Positions 23,347-31,543 of a DNA stretch of 48,215 bases are shown here, one piece after another; positions within the stretch are counted from its first letter, which is position 1, and each line of letters begins with the position of its first letter. Under the pieces are notes generated by a model. The model saw only the letters and a program-made list of their open reading frames with translations, was not told the DNA's origin and ran no database searches. The DNA is from Elusimicrobiales bacterium. Lineage in GTDB: Bacteria > Elusimicrobiota > Elusimicrobia > Elusimicrobiales > UBA9959. The DNA lies in contig JAMPXK010000013.1 in the NCBI GenBank assembly GCA_023701245.1, positions 1 through 48,215 of the forward strand, given 5' to 3'. The position numbers and the translations under genes were made by a program.

Positions 23347-24720
23347 TTAATCCCGCGCGTGATGTTTCTTCCAGGTGAGGGCCAGCAGGAATATGGCGAG
23401 CACGCAGGAGACCAGCAGCAGCTTGAAGCCGCCGTCCCAGCCCCAGCGGTCCACCACCCGCCCTATCCCCACTTCCGCGATGACCGCGCCGAACATGTAA
23501 CCGAAAAAGCCGGTAAAACCGGCGGCGGTGCCCGCCGCTTTCTTGGGCACCATATCCACGGCGCTCACTCCTATGAGCATGACGGGGCCGTAGATCAAAA
23601 AGCCGATGACGAACAGCGAGGCCGAGTCCACCCAGAAGCGCCCCGCCGGGTTCTGCCAGTACACGTACACGGCCAGCGTGACGAAAAGCATATAGATGAC
23701 GGAGATGGGGCCGCGGCGGCCGTGGAAGAACCTGTCCGACGCCCAGCCGGCCAGCAGGGTCCCGGGAATGCCGGCCCATTCGTAGATGAAGAACTGCCAG
23801 CGCGCCGTGTCCTGCGGGCAGCCTTTAACCGCGGTCAGGTACGTGGGCGCCCAGTCCAGCACGCCGTAGCGGATGACGTAGACGAAAATGTTGGCGAAGG
23901 CGATGATCCACAGCGGCTTGTTCCTGAGGACATGGTTCAGCAGGATCTCCTTGGCGCCCATTTCCCGCTCGGGGTCCGCCACGCCGGTGTCCGGGTAGTC
24001 GCCCGTGTATTCCTCTATGGGCGGCAGGCCGCAGCTCTGCGGCGTGTCGCGCAGGAACACGGCTATCAGCAGGCCCATGCCTATGGCCAGGAAGGCTGGC
24101 ACGTAGAAAATCAGGAAGAACGGCAGCCGCCCGTCCCCGGTGACGGCGGCCAGGCCCAGCAGGGCGGCCAGAGCCAGCGCCCAGTTGACCACGGGGCCCA
24201 CTATGCCGCCGCCCACGTTGTGAGCCAGGTTCCAGACGGCGAACTTGGTGCCGCGTTCGTCGTCCGAGAACCAGTGGGTCAGGGTGCGCGCGCACGGGGC
24301 CCAGCCCATGCCCTGGGCCCAGCCGTTGACGAACCACAGGGCGGCCATGGCCCACAGCGAGCCGGCCAGCGTCGGGAACAGCAGGTTGATGAGGCCGGAA
24401 AGGATAAGGCCGGTGGCCATGAAATAACGCGGGTTGGACCGGTCCGACACGTTGCCCATTACGAACTTGCTCAGCCCGTAGGCCACCGCCAGGCCCGTGG
24501 CGATAAGGCCTACGTCGCCCTTGGAGAAACCGTAGTGGTTTATGAGGTAGGGCTTCGCGAGCGAAAAATTCTTGCGTACCAGGTAGAAGCCGGCGTAGCC
24601 GAAGAAGATGGAGAGCATTACCTGCCAGCGCAGGGCCTTGTAGCGGGCGTCGCGCAGTTCCTGCGGCAGGCGGGGGGTGTGGGAGGCTGGGCGGTAGAGG
24701 GCCAGGAAGCGGTCCAGCAT
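23347..24720 (-). CDS. glpT: glycerol-3-phosphate:phosphate antiporter
   Basis: 457 aa, about 12 transmembrane helices, MFS/OPA family. It strongly resembles E. coli GlpT along its length: FFGYAGFYLVRKNFSLAKPYL with the phosphate-contacting Arg, SKFVMGNVSDRSNPR, GWAQGMGWAPCARTLTHW, RDTPQSCGLPPIEEY, YEWAGIPGTLLAGW and GFLIYGPVMLIG. GlpT imports sn-glycerol 3-phosphate (and fosmidomycin) in exchange for phosphate across the inner membrane. The exported GDPD at 18812 would supply substrate. SD AAAGGAC; CheC-like gene 34 bp upstream on the same strand. Confidence 0.93.
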   Translation of the reverse strand: MLDRFLALYRPASHTPRLPQELRDARYKALRWQVMLSIFFGYAGFYLVRKNFSLAKPYLINHYGFSKGDVGLIATGLAVAYGLSKFVMGNVSDRSNPRYFMATGLILSGLINLLFPTLAGSLWAMAALWFVNGWAQGMGWAPCARTLTHWFSDDERGTKFAVWNLAHNVGGGIVGPVVNWALALAALLGLAAVTGDGRLPFFLIFYVPAFLAIGMGLLIAVFLRDTPQSCGLPPIEEYTGDYPDTGVADPEREMGAKEILLNHVLRNKPLWIIAFANIFVYVIRYGVLDWAPTYLTAVKGCPQDTARWQFFIYEWAGIPGTLLAGWASDRFFHGRRGPISVIYMLFVTLAVYVYWQNPAGRFWVDSASLFVIGFLIYGPVMLIGVSAVDMVPKKAAGTAAGFTGFFGYMFGAVIAEVGIGRVVDRWGWDGGFKLLLVSCVLAIFLLALTWKKHHARD

Positions 24721-24754
24721 GATGTCCTTTAGGCGCGGCTCGCGCGGTCCCGGT

Positions 24755-25375
24755 TCAGGGGGTCAGGCCGTCGTGGGAGCCGGCGGGGGGGCGGAGGTTC
24801 TCCAGTTCCAGGGCCAGTTCTTCCGGCAGCAGCACCAGCAGTTCGCTTTTGGCGGCGGCCTTGTCGGTGCGCATCTCTACGGTGACGGCGATATTGCGGA
24901 AATCCTGCTGCAGCTTGGGTATGCGCTTGAATTCGGCAATGAGGGCCTCTATGCCGCCTTCCGTGAAACGGGGCACCGCCGGCATAAAACTCTTCTTCAA
25001 GGCGTTGAGCAGCGTGCTCATGACGGCGTTGAGGACGATATTGCCGAGTTCGGTCAGCATGATCTCCTCTGCGGGCGTGGTGGCGGCGCTGCGGGGAAAG
25101 GCGTGGCCCGTGAAGCATTCCGAAACGCAGGCCATGTCGGCCCGGTCGAAGAGCATGATGCCGGTAAGCGGCGCGGCGCCAGGCAGCGTGAAATAGACGG
25201 CGGAGGCCGGGCGGGTGAAGTCATGGAGCTTGAGCGCGTCCCGCAGGGAGCCGTAGGCCACCTTGGTCCCCAGCACGTGCCAGGTGCCGGCCGAGACGCG
25301 CGAAATGCGCAGCAGGCATTTGGCCACGCTGAGGGCGGTCAGGCTTTCCAGGGCAAGGCTGGGTTTGGGGCTCAT
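24755..25375 (-). CDS. CheC/CheX-like phosphatase or adaptor
   Basis: 206 aa. The middle holds the CheC-family helix with acidic and Asn residues, EEIMLTELGNIVLNAVMSTLL (E near residue 102, E108, N111), the site of CheY-P dephosphorylation in CheC. The two halves typical of CheC appear only partly, so it might be a one-site member, CheX-like or a fused variant. It starts 5 bp after the stop of a CheY-like gene, consistent with phosphatase and substrate. No chemoreceptor or kinase genes are in the window. The family call rests on the ELGN helix pattern and gene context. Confidence 0.65.
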   Translation of the reverse strand: MSPKPSLALESLTALSVAKCLLRISRVSAGTWHVLGTKVAYGSLRDALKLHDFTRPASAVYFTLPGAAPLTGIMLFDRADMACVSECFTGHAFPRSAATTPAEEIMLTELGNIVLNAVMSTLLNALKKSFMPAVPRFTEGGIEALIAEFKRIPKLQQDFRNIAVTVEMRTDKAAAKSELLVLLPEELALELENLRPPAGSHDGLTP

Positions 25376-25380
25376 GGGTT

Positions 25381-25734
25381 TCAGGCCAGCTTTTTGAGCA
25401 GGGCCTCCAGCTCGTCGTACATGAAAGGTTTGTGGAGGATGCCGGTGGCGCCTTTCTCCATCAGCTCGGTGGTTATCACTTCCTGCTGCACGGCGGTGAC
25501 CATCACCACTTTGGCGGCGGGGTCCAGGGCCTTGAGCTCCGGCAGGGTTTCCAGGCCGGTCTTGCCGGGCATGATAAGGTCCAGCAGCACCAGTTCCGGG
25601 CGCTGTTCCTTGAAGATCTTGATAGCTTCGTTGCCGTCGCCGGCTTCGCCTACCACCAGGTGGCCCATTTCCGTCAACAGGTCCTTTATCATGCTCCTGG
25701 TAAGCACGTTATCGTCAACCACCAGTACTTTCAT
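25381..25734 (-). CDS. CheY-like response regulator
   Basis: 117 aa from the ATG at 25734; the longer in-frame reading begins far upstream across a promoter. Receiver-only protein: acidic pair D7/D8 (LVVDDN), phospho-acceptor Asp52 (LVLLDLIMPGKTG), VMVTAVQQE and the KPF motif (GILHKPFMYDE). High similarity to canonical CheY in length and motifs. The following CheC-like gene suggests a controlled phosphorylation cycle. GGGAG is about 9 nt before the ATG and a TATAAT lies upstream. Confidence 0.9.
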   Translation of the reverse strand: MKVLVVDDNVLTRSMIKDLLTEMGHLVVGEAGDGNEAIKIFKEQRPELVLLDLIMPGKTGLETLPELKALDPAAKVVMVTAVQQEVITTELMEKGATGILHKPFMYDELEALLKKLA

Positions 25735-25776
25735 AGCCGGACTCCCTGAAACCCGTTTCTCACCCGAATAAAATAG

Positions 25777-25782
25777 ATTATA
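25777..25782 (-). promoter_or_regulatory. -10 box of the cheY-like/cheC-like/glpT operon
   Basis: Minus-strand TATAAT in an AT-rich patch, 42 nt before the ATG at 25734. Divergent from the PilZ gene promoter. Confidence 0.55.
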
Positions 25783-25826
25783 TACAAAAATACGCCCCGC
25801 CCGCAGAAGAAAGGGCCGGAGGGGTT

Positions 25827-25862
25827 TTGACTGAACGGGCGGCATATCCTAGAATGAGAGAT
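25827..25862 (+). promoter_or_regulatory. leaderless-type promoter of the PilZ gene
   Basis: TTGACT (25827-25832), 17 bp, TAGAAT (25850-25855), 7 nt, ATG at 25863. Start predicted at the ATG; no Shine-Dalgarno. Confidence 0.7.
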
Positions 25863-26183
25863 ATGAACGGAAAAGATAAAAGGCGCGCGCCGCGCAGTCT
25901 GCGCGATTCCGTAATAGAGATCTTCGACGCCGAAGGCAACGTGGCGGCCACCGGCCGCCTTATAGACTTTTCTGACACGGGGGCGTCTTTCTTCGTGGGC
26001 GACCCGCTGGTGATGCCGGAAAGGTTCCGCGCCCGGCTCCGCTTCCTCGACCGGGGCGTGCTGGACGCGCGGGCCCGCGTGGTGTGGATGCGCCGCGATA
26101 AGAACATGACCCGCTACGGCATAGCTTTCGATTCCCTTAAGCGCGTGCACCCTACCGGCGAATTCAAGAACATCTGGGGATAG
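25863..26183 (+). CDS. PilZ-domain c-di-GMP-binding protein
   Basis: 106 aa from the ATG at 25863. The upstream in-frame ATG (25827) is rejected because it would translate the promoter itself. PilZ domains bind cyclic di-GMP through RxxxR near the N-terminus and a (D/N)xSxxG motif: here KRRAPRSLRD and DFSDTGASFF. A VVWMRRD segment follows on the strand that closes the barrel. With no other domain, it would act by binding partners, for example in motility or exopolysaccharide control. The HD-GYP proteins in this window could set c-di-GMP levels. Confidence 0.9.
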   Translation: MNGKDKRRAPRSLRDSVIEIFDAEGNVAATGRLIDFSDTGASFFVGDPLVMPERFRARLRFLDRGVLDARARVVWMRRDKNMTRYGIAFDSLKRVHPTGEFKNIWG

Positions 26184-26190
26184 AGGTCTT

Positions 26191-27039
26191 ATGGACAAAG
26201 CGGCCGCGGCCAGGGAGATACTGCTGCTGGGCGCGCTGGCCGAGGCCCGCGCCGCGGCGGCGGCGGCCGGGGTGGAGCTGGTGCCGCTTAAAGGCGCCGC
26301 CCTGCTGGAGCTGGGCCTTTACCAGCCCGGGGAGCGGGGGATGACTGACGCGGACGTGCTGGTGCGCCCCCGCGACCTGGAACTTTTCGAGAAAGTGCTG
26401 CGCAAGCTCGGCTACCAGGCCATGCCAGACAGCGCCGACGCCTGGTTCAGACCCTGCGGCGGCAGCGCGCCGCCCGCCATCCTGGACGTGCACACCGGCC
26501 TCTGGCATATCCGCGACACCGAAGAGCTTTTCAGCTGGGGGCTGGAACCGGTCCCGGGGGGCCTGCGCCTGAACCTCGCGGACCTGTTCATCCACGCGGC
26601 CGTGCACCCGCTGCTGCATCACGGCGAGCTGACGGCGCGGGCGCTGGAAGACTGCGCCCGCCTGGCGGCCTCCGCCGCCGGGAGCGGGGAAAAATTCTGG
26701 GCGCTGGTGGCCCGCAAGGCGGCCGTCTACGGCCTGCGGCCGGCGCTCTGGCCCGCCGTCAGGCGCCTGGCGGCCGGTCCGGCGGGGGTGCCCTCGGCCG
26801 CGCTGGCGGCCCTGGAGCCGCGCGGCCCGGAAAAGATAAAGGCGGCCCTCTTCGAGAAGGCCGCCAAAAAACATTCCACCGTCCTGGAGTACCTGCTGCC
26901 GGTGCTCAACCGTCCCGCCCTGCTGGTGCGCTACGCCGTACCGGAAAAACGTTTTATGCTGCGGCGCTACGGCGCGGTGTCCGCGGCGCTTTACCTGCTG
27001 CGCCCGTTCAAACTTGTCTGGTCAATCCTGCGGCGCTAA
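26191..27039 (+). CDS. nucleotidyltransferase-family protein (NTP_transf_5-like)
   Basis: 282 aa. The minimal nucleotidyltransferase pattern appears as LVPLKGAALL, then the Arg/Asp segment ERGMTDADVLVRPRDLE with the catalytic-type D-x-D. A following LDVHTGLWHI and helical C-terminus fit the NTP_transf_5 family, found in polysaccharide or peptide biosynthesis loci; its reaction is not established. It begins 8 bp after the PilZ stop, so the two are co-transcribed. The 3' end overlaps the convergent response regulator gene by 18 bp. Confidence 0.75.
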   Translation: MDKAAAAREILLLGALAEARAAAAAAGVELVPLKGAALLELGLYQPGERGMTDADVLVRPRDLELFEKVLRKLGYQAMPDSADAWFRPCGGSAPPAILDVHTGLWHIRDTEELFSWGLEPVPGGLRLNLADLFIHAAVHPLLHHGELTARALEDCARLAASAAGSGEKFWALVARKAAVYGLRPALWPAVRRLAAGPAGVPSAALAALEPRGPEKIKAALFEKAAKKHSTVLEYLLPVLNRPALLVRYAVPEKRFMLRRYGAVSAALYLLRPFKLVWSILRR

Positions 27040-27411
27040 ACCCTTTACCAGCGTAACCATCTTGAGTATGGCGGCCAGGCGCTCCAGACCCGGCGGCTTC
27101 ACCACGAAATCGAAAGCGCCTTCGCGCACCGCCTTGGCGGCCAGTTCCGCGCCGTCGAGGCTGGTAATGAGGACCACGCAGGCGTCCTTGTTCTTTTCCA
27201 GCGCCTTGAAGGAGAATTCCAGGCCGCTGGCGCCGCGCAGGTAAATGTCCGCCAGGACCACGTCGAAGGGCCGCTCCGCCAGCAGGGCGCGGGCCTGTTC
27301 CGCGTCGGAGACCTGCGTGACCTCGAAATAGGGAAAAGCCGCCAGGATGGCGTTCACGCGCTCCAGCACGTACCCTTCGTCCTCTATGAAAAGCAGTTGT
27401 TTTTTGGACAT
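27022..27411 (-). CDS. receiver-domain response regulator
   Basis: 129 aa from the ATG at 27411, which shares an A with the HD-GYP stop (TGATG); an in-frame ATG 5 codons earlier is less likely. Receiver features: acidic E10/D11, phospho-acceptor Asp55 (VVLADIYLRGASG), Thr/Ser in VLITSLDG and VVKPPG with the conserved Lys-Pro. It is translationally coupled to an HD-GYP protein, so it may relay phosphorylation to c-di-GMP degradation. No kinase is adjacent. Confidence 0.85.
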   Translation of the reverse strand: MSKKQLLFIEDEGYVLERVNAILAAFPYFEVTQVSDAEQARALLAERPFDVVLADIYLRGASGLEFSFKALEKNKDACVVLITSLDGAELAAKAVREGAFDFVVKPPGLERLAAILKMVTLVKGLAPQD

Positions 27412-28628
27412 CACCAGTCCGTCCACCAGCGGCCCAGCTCCACTTTGATTGCGAACTTGGGGTTGCGGGCGCGCAGTTCGCTCATGGCCACCGGGCGCTC
27501 TATGGAAGTGAGCGGGTGCTCCAGCAGGTCCACTATCTCGGGGTTGATCTGGGCGAAATCCGGGTCCAGCAGGGTCTCCACCAGCGGGCGCGTCAGCGAA
27601 CCGCGGTTCACTTTGAGCACGCGGCCTATTTCGCCGGTGGACAGCAGCACTATGGAGCCGGGCGGGTAGATGGAGACGGCCGAGATAAGGGCCTTTACGG
27701 TCTTGGCGGTAAAGCCGCGCCCTTCCTTCTCTATCAGTTCTTTTATGACGTCGGGCGAATCCAGCGGCTCGCGCCAGGCGCGGGGATGCGTCATGGCCTC
27801 GTAGACGTCGGCTATGCCTATGAGCTGCGCCAGGGGATCTATGGCCTCGCTGGAGAGCCTGTCCGGGTAGCCGGAGCCGTCTATGCGCTCATGCGTCTGG
27901 AAAATTATGCGTTTGGCCCGGTCCTTTATCTTGTAGTCCAGGTCCACTATCCGGTCCAGCTTGGCCACGCCGGATTCCGTGTGCAGCGTTATGGCCGCGA
28001 ACTCCTCCTCGGTCAGGCGGGTTTCGCGGGTGTAAAGATCGGAATATTCGGTCATGCCGATGTCGTGCGCCATGGCGCAGAAACCGAGCAGGCGCAGTTC
28101 CTGGTGGTCCAGGTTCAGGGCGGTGCCCATGGCCAGCGCTATGATGGTGGTGTTGGCCGTATGGGCGCGCAGGTAATCTTCGGCGGAAGAGTAGCGCGTG
28201 TAGTTGAGCAGGACATTATTGGTCTTAAGGACTTCGGCGGCGAGGCCGCAGGTCTGCAGTATGGCCTCGTACTTTTCGGTATAGGGCTGGTTGATGGCGG
28301 ACAGCAGTTCCCCTGCCTGCGTCAGTACGCGGCCGTAAACCTCCTTGGCCTGGGCGTCCAGCTCGCGGAAAGGGCGCTGCGGCTCCGGGGGGGCGCCGCG
28401 GGGCTCCCGCGAGGCCAGGGTATAGGCGGCGGCGTGCTTCTTTACGGCCTCGGCCCTTTCGGAGTGCTCGGGCGCGGGCGCGGGCCGCTGAGGGAGCGGC
28501 TCCACGGCCTCCGCGGCCTCCGGCGCAGGGGCCGGTTTTTCCGCGGCAGGGGCGGGCGCCGCGCGGGCCGGTTTCTTCGGCTCCGCGGCAGGTTCGCTCC
28601 GGGGCTTGTTCAGGTCTGAGAACCGCAT
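27411..28628 (-). CDS. HD-GYP-domain protein, probable c-di-GMP phosphodiesterase
   Basis: 405 aa. The first 95 residues are Ala/Pro/Glu-rich and probably disordered. The HD-GYP domain follows: AMAHDIGM (HD), [20 protein letters not shown] (GYP) and [19 protein letters not shown]. Such domains hydrolyse cyclic di-GMP with two or three metals. A C-terminal segment of about 90 residues, beginning near [12 protein letters not shown], is typical of HD-GYP relatives. The downstream response regulator starts in the stop codon (TGATG). Leaderless-type promoter TATAAT-6-ATG. Confidence 0.88.
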   Translation of the reverse strand: MRFSDLNKPRSEPAAEPKKPARAAPAPAAEKPAPAPEAAEAVEPLPQRPAPAPEHSERAEAVKKHAAAYTLASREPRGAPPEPQRPFRELDAQAKEVYGRVLTQAGELLSAINQPYTEKYEAILQTCGLAAEVLKTNNVLLNYTRYSSAEDYLRAHTANTTIIALAMGTALNLDHQELRLLGFCAMAHDIGMTEYSDLYTRETRLTEEEFAAITLHTESGVAKLDRIVDLDYKIKDRAKRIIFQTHERIDGSGYPDRLSSEAIDPLAQLIGIADVYEAMTHPRAWREPLDSPDVIKELIEKEGRGFTAKTVKALISAVSIYPPGSIVLLSTGEIGRVLKVNRGSLTRPLVETLLDPDFAQINPEIVDLLEHPLTSIERPVAMSELRARNPKFAIKVELGRWWTDW

Positions 28629-28640
28629 ACAGATATTATA
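28629..28640 (-). promoter_or_regulatory. leaderless-type promoter of the HD-GYP gene
   Basis: Minus-strand TATAAT (28635-28640) followed by ATCTGT and the ATG at 28628. No Shine-Dalgarno and no convincing -35. Confidence 0.6.
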
Positions 28641-28673
28641 AGGGAGACAGGTTAAATAAAGATTGCGGAAGAG

Positions 28674-29786
28674 TTACAGCTTCTTCTCGAAAAGGCGGTA
28701 CTTGCGGTACAATTCCCCGCCCAGGGTCTCTATGGTGTTGTTGATGAGCGTATTGTCTTCCAGCGTCCAGGACATCTCGCCGTATTCCCAGCCCATTTTC
28801 TTCGCCGACAGGATGGCCTGCTTTATCATGAGCAGTTCCAGGCCCTTGCCGCGGAATTCCTTTTTGATGCCCAGCGTGAGCAGGCGGCCGCGGTTGAGCT
28901 TGCGGTAGAACCGGTAGAGGAAAGGCAGTATGTTGAGGGGGTTCAGGGCGCCGTTGGCCGCCTTGAGGGCGATGTTGAAATCGGGCAGCAGCAGGGCGAA
29001 CCCGGCCGGCTTGCCCTCGTAGCGCGCGAAATACAGGTACTCGGGCTTGAGCATGGGTTTGAGGGCGCGGGCCAGGTCGTCCATCTCTTCGGCGGTCATG
29101 GGCACGAAGCCCCAGTTCTTCTCCCAGGCGGAGTTGTAGATGTCCTTGACCTCGTCTATGGCCTCGTTCATGCGCTTGATGTCGGTAAAACTGACCGTCA
29201 CCTTGCCGTCCCGGTTCATGCGGGCGAGGATCTTCTCGAACCGGTCCGGAAAGCCGGAGGCGGGGGCGTAGCGGTAGGCGTAAAGGTCCTTGGCCTTATT
29301 GAAGCCCGCGGCCTCCATCAGGTCCAGGTAATAGGGCGGGTTGTAGGGCATCATCACCATGGGCGGCGCGTCGAAACCCTCCAGCAGCATGCCGCAGGTC
29401 TCGTTGGTGGAAGGGTTCACCGGGCCGATGGCGCAGTCCATGCCTTTGGTCTTAAGCCAGGTGCCCGCGGCCGCGAACAACGCCCCCGAAGCTTCCCGGT
29501 CGTTGACGCAGTCGAAGAAGCCGAAGAAGCCGCTCTTGTCGGCGTGGAAATTATTGTGGGCGTGGTTGACGATGGCGGCTATGCGGCCTACGGGCCGTCC
29601 GTCGCGGAAGGCCATCAGCAGGCGGCGCTCGCCGTGCCGCCAGAACGGGTGGCCGGTCTCCAGCAGGTGGCGCACGTCCTTCTTGAGGTCGCCCACCCAG
29701 CAGGGGTCCTCCCTGAACAGCTCGTAGGGATAGTCTATGAAAGCGCCGAGGTCCTTTTCGGCGATATTCCGAATTTCTAACGGCAT
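28674..29786 (-). CDS. GNAT-fold acyltransferase-like protein
   Basis: 370 aa, made of two GNAT-like halves. Motifs: GRIAAIVNHAHNNFHADK, GFFGFFDCVND, IGPVNPSTNETCG and MMPYNPPYY in the N-terminal half; TLGIKKEFRGKGLELLMI, a typical GNAT acyl-CoA-binding RGKG, in the C-terminal half. This long form recurs in many bacteria without a firm function. It lies 32 bp after the serine-palmitoyltransferase-like gene, and GNAT-type proteins act as ceramide synthases in some bacteria, so N-acylation of a sphingoid base is a testable idea. No SD is visible. Confidence 0.75.
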   Translation of the reverse strand: MPLEIRNIAEKDLGAFIDYPYELFREDPCWVGDLKKDVRHLLETGHPFWRHGERRLLMAFRDGRPVGRIAAIVNHAHNNFHADKSGFFGFFDCVNDREASGALFAAAGTWLKTKGMDCAIGPVNPSTNETCGMLLEGFDAPPMVMMPYNPPYYLDLMEAAGFNKAKDLYAYRYAPASGFPDRFEKILARMNRDGKVTVSFTDIKRMNEAIDEVKDIYNSAWEKNWGFVPMTAEEMDDLARALKPMLKPEYLYFARYEGKPAGFALLLPDFNIALKAANGALNPLNILPFLYRFYRKLNRGRLLTLGIKKEFRGKGLELLMIKQAILSAKKMGWEYGEMSWTLEDNTLINNTIETLGGELYRKYRLFEKKL

Positions 29787-29817
29787 AAATTTAACGCGGA
29801 CTGCAGGGGGCCGCGGG

Positions 29818-31026
29818 CTACTTTACCAGCGCGGACGTCTTTTTCTTAAGGACTTTCTTTACGCAGGTCTCGAAGATGTCCAGCGCGCGGTCCAGCTGTT
29901 CCCTGGTGTGGGTGGCGGTGGCCACCACGCGCAGCATGGCGCGCTTGGGCGGCACCGCGGGGCTCACTACCGGGTTGGTGAACAGGCCGTGGTCGTAGAG
30001 CATGCGCCAGAGCATGAAAGTCTTTTCATTGTCGCCTATGATGACCGGGATGATGGGGGTCTGCGTCTCGCCGGTATTGAGGCCCATGGCCTTGAAGCGC
30101 TTCATCAGGTAGGCCGCGTTGTCCCAGAGCTTCTTGATGCGCTGGGGTTCGGCCTCTATGATGTCCAGGGCCTTGGAGATGGCGGCCACGGAGGAAGGCG
30201 GCAGGGAGGCCGAGAAGATCATGGAGCGGGAGATGTGCTGCACGTAGTGGAGGATGTCCGCGTCGCCCACCACGAAACCGCCGACCGAGGCGAAGGACTT
30301 GGAGCAGGTGCCCACCACCAGGTCCACGTCCTTGTGGGACAGGCCGAAATGCTCGCAGGTGCCGCGGCCGTGCTTGCCGAGCACGCCGGTGGCGTGCGCG
30401 TCGTCAACCATCAGGCGGGCGCCGTGGCGGCGGCAGACCTTGGAAATTTCGGGGATGGGGGCGATGTCGCCTTCCATGGAGAAAACGCCGTCCACGATGA
30501 CCAGCTTGCCGTGGTTGGGGCCTATTTCCTTGAGCACCCTTTCCAGGTCGGCCGGGTTATTGTGCCGGAAGCGGCGGAGTTCGCCGTGGGAGAGGCGGCA
30601 GCCGTCGAGGATGCTGGCGTGGTTGAGCTTGTCCACTATGGCGAAATCGCCCTTGCCGACCAGCGCGGAGACCACGCCCAGGTTCATCTGGTAGCCGGTG
30701 GCGTAAATGAGGGCGGCTTCGCGGCCCTTGAATTTGGCCAGCTTGGTCTCCAGCTCGGTGTGGAGGACGGTGTTGCCGTTGAGAAAGCGGCTGCCAGCCA
30801 CGCCGGTGCCGAATTTCTGCACCGCGTCCATGGCGGCCTTCTTCATGCGGGGATCGTTGGCCAGCCCCAGGTAGTTGTTGGAGCCGAACATTATGAACTT
30901 CTTGCCCTTTATGGTGATCTCGGGGGCCTGTTCGCTTTCGAGTTCCTTGAAATAGGGGTAGATGCCTGAGGCGATGAGCTGCTTTACGATGTGGAAATTC
31001 TTGCACTTTTCAAAAATGTCGGTCAT
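29818..31026 (-). CDS. PLP-dependent alpha-oxoamine synthase, serine palmitoyltransferase-like
   Basis: 402 aa. The alpha-oxoamine synthase family (BioF, KBL, ALAS, SPT) condenses an amino acid with an acyl-thioester. Here the PLP-lysine segment is GTCSKSFASVGGFVVGD, which matches bacterial serine palmitoyltransferase-like proteins and differs from the GTLGKALG of BioF/KBL. Other motifs: FGSNNYLGL, GTGVAGSRFLNG, DKLNHASILDGCRLS, VVDGVFSMEGD, VDDAHATGVLG. A BioF role is less likely, since no other biotin genes are near. Own promoter (TATAAT at 31043) and an SD-like AGGATA. With the GNAT gene downstream, sphingolipid-like synthesis is conceivable. Confidence 0.82.
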   Translation of the reverse strand: MTDIFEKCKNFHIVKQLIASGIYPYFKELESEQAPEITIKGKKFIMFGSNNYLGLANDPRMKKAAMDAVQKFGTGVAGSRFLNGNTVLHTELETKLAKFKGREAALIYATGYQMNLGVVSALVGKGDFAIVDKLNHASILDGCRLSHGELRRFRHNNPADLERVLKEIGPNHGKLVIVDGVFSMEGDIAPIPEISKVCRRHGARLMVDDAHATGVLGKHGRGTCEHFGLSHKDVDLVVGTCSKSFASVGGFVVGDADILHYVQHISRSMIFSASLPPSSVAAISKALDIIEAEPQRIKKLWDNAAYLMKRFKAMGLNTGETQTPIIPVIIGDNEKTFMLWRMLYDHGLFTNPVVSPAVPPKRAMLRVVATATHTREQLDRALDIFETCVKKVLKKKTSALVK

Positions 31027-31042
31027 ATTATCCTGATATTTT

Positions 31043-31048
31043 ATTATA
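31043..31048 (-). promoter_or_regulatory. -10 box of the SPT-like gene
   Basis: Minus-strand TATAAT lies 16 nt before the ATG at 31026. Behind it is a tandem GGGCCGGTTGG repeat (31053-31073). Confidence 0.45.
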
Positions 31049-31075
31049 TTTAGGGCCGGTTGGGGCCGGTTGGAT

Positions 31076-31543
31076 TCACTTGCGGCCGAGTTTACGGGCG
31101 AGGGCGGTGGTGGAGCGGCCTTTGAGCAGTGGGACCAGCTTTACCCGGCCGGCGTATTCGGCGCCGACCACGGTCCCGCCGCGGTAGTCCGCGCCTTTTA
31201 CCAGGATGTCGGGGCGCAGGGCCTTTATGAGCTTCAGCGGGGTATCCTCGCCGAAGATCACCACCGCGTCCACCGCCTGCAGGGCGGCCAGGACCAGGGC
31301 TCGGTCCCCCGCCTTGTTGAAGGGGCGGGAGGCGCCTTTGAGGCGGCGTACGGAAGCGTCCGAGTTAAGGCCCAGGAACAGGAAATCCCCGAAAGAGCGG
31401 GCCTTCTCCAGGGAATAGACGTGCCCCGCGTGCAGCAGGTCGAAGCAGCCGTTGGTGAAAACGGCCCGGCGCCCCGCCTTTTTAAGGGCGCTGCGCAAGG
31501 CCAGGGCCTTTTCTAGTGAAACTATCTTGCCGTTGGTTCGCAT
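31076..31543 (-). CDS. rfaE2: D-glycero-beta-D-manno-heptose 1-phosphate adenylyltransferase (cytidylyltransferase fold)
   Basis: 155 aa, the stand-alone C-terminal half of HldE. It adds AMP to heptose 1-phosphate to give ADP-heptose, a precursor of lipopolysaccharide cores. Motifs: FTNGCFDLLHAGHVYSLEKA (HxGH nucleotide site), GLNSDASVRRLKG, KGADYRGGTVVG, and LKGRSTTALARKL in the position of the usual STT motif. No heptose kinase is in the window. The ATG is directly preceded by a solo repeat arm (TTTTGACCTC), with no Shine-Dalgarno. Confidence 0.9.
   Translation of the reverse strand: MRTNGKIVSLEKALALRSALKKAGRRAVFTNGCFDLLHAGHVYSLEKARSFGDFLFLGLNSDASVRRLKGASRPFNKAGDRALVLAALQAVDAVVIFGEDTPLKLIKALRPDILVKGADYRGGTVVGAEYAGRVKLVPLLKGRSTTALARKLGRK

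Noticed and set aside
29818-31026. Calling this gene bioF or kbl
   Set aside because: The PLP-lysine region SKSFASVGGF differs from GTLGKALG, and no other biotin or threonine-degradation gene is nearby.
31053-31073. Tandem GGGCCGGTTGG as a CRISPR or satellite repeat
   Set aside because: Only two short copies, without spacers or further units.
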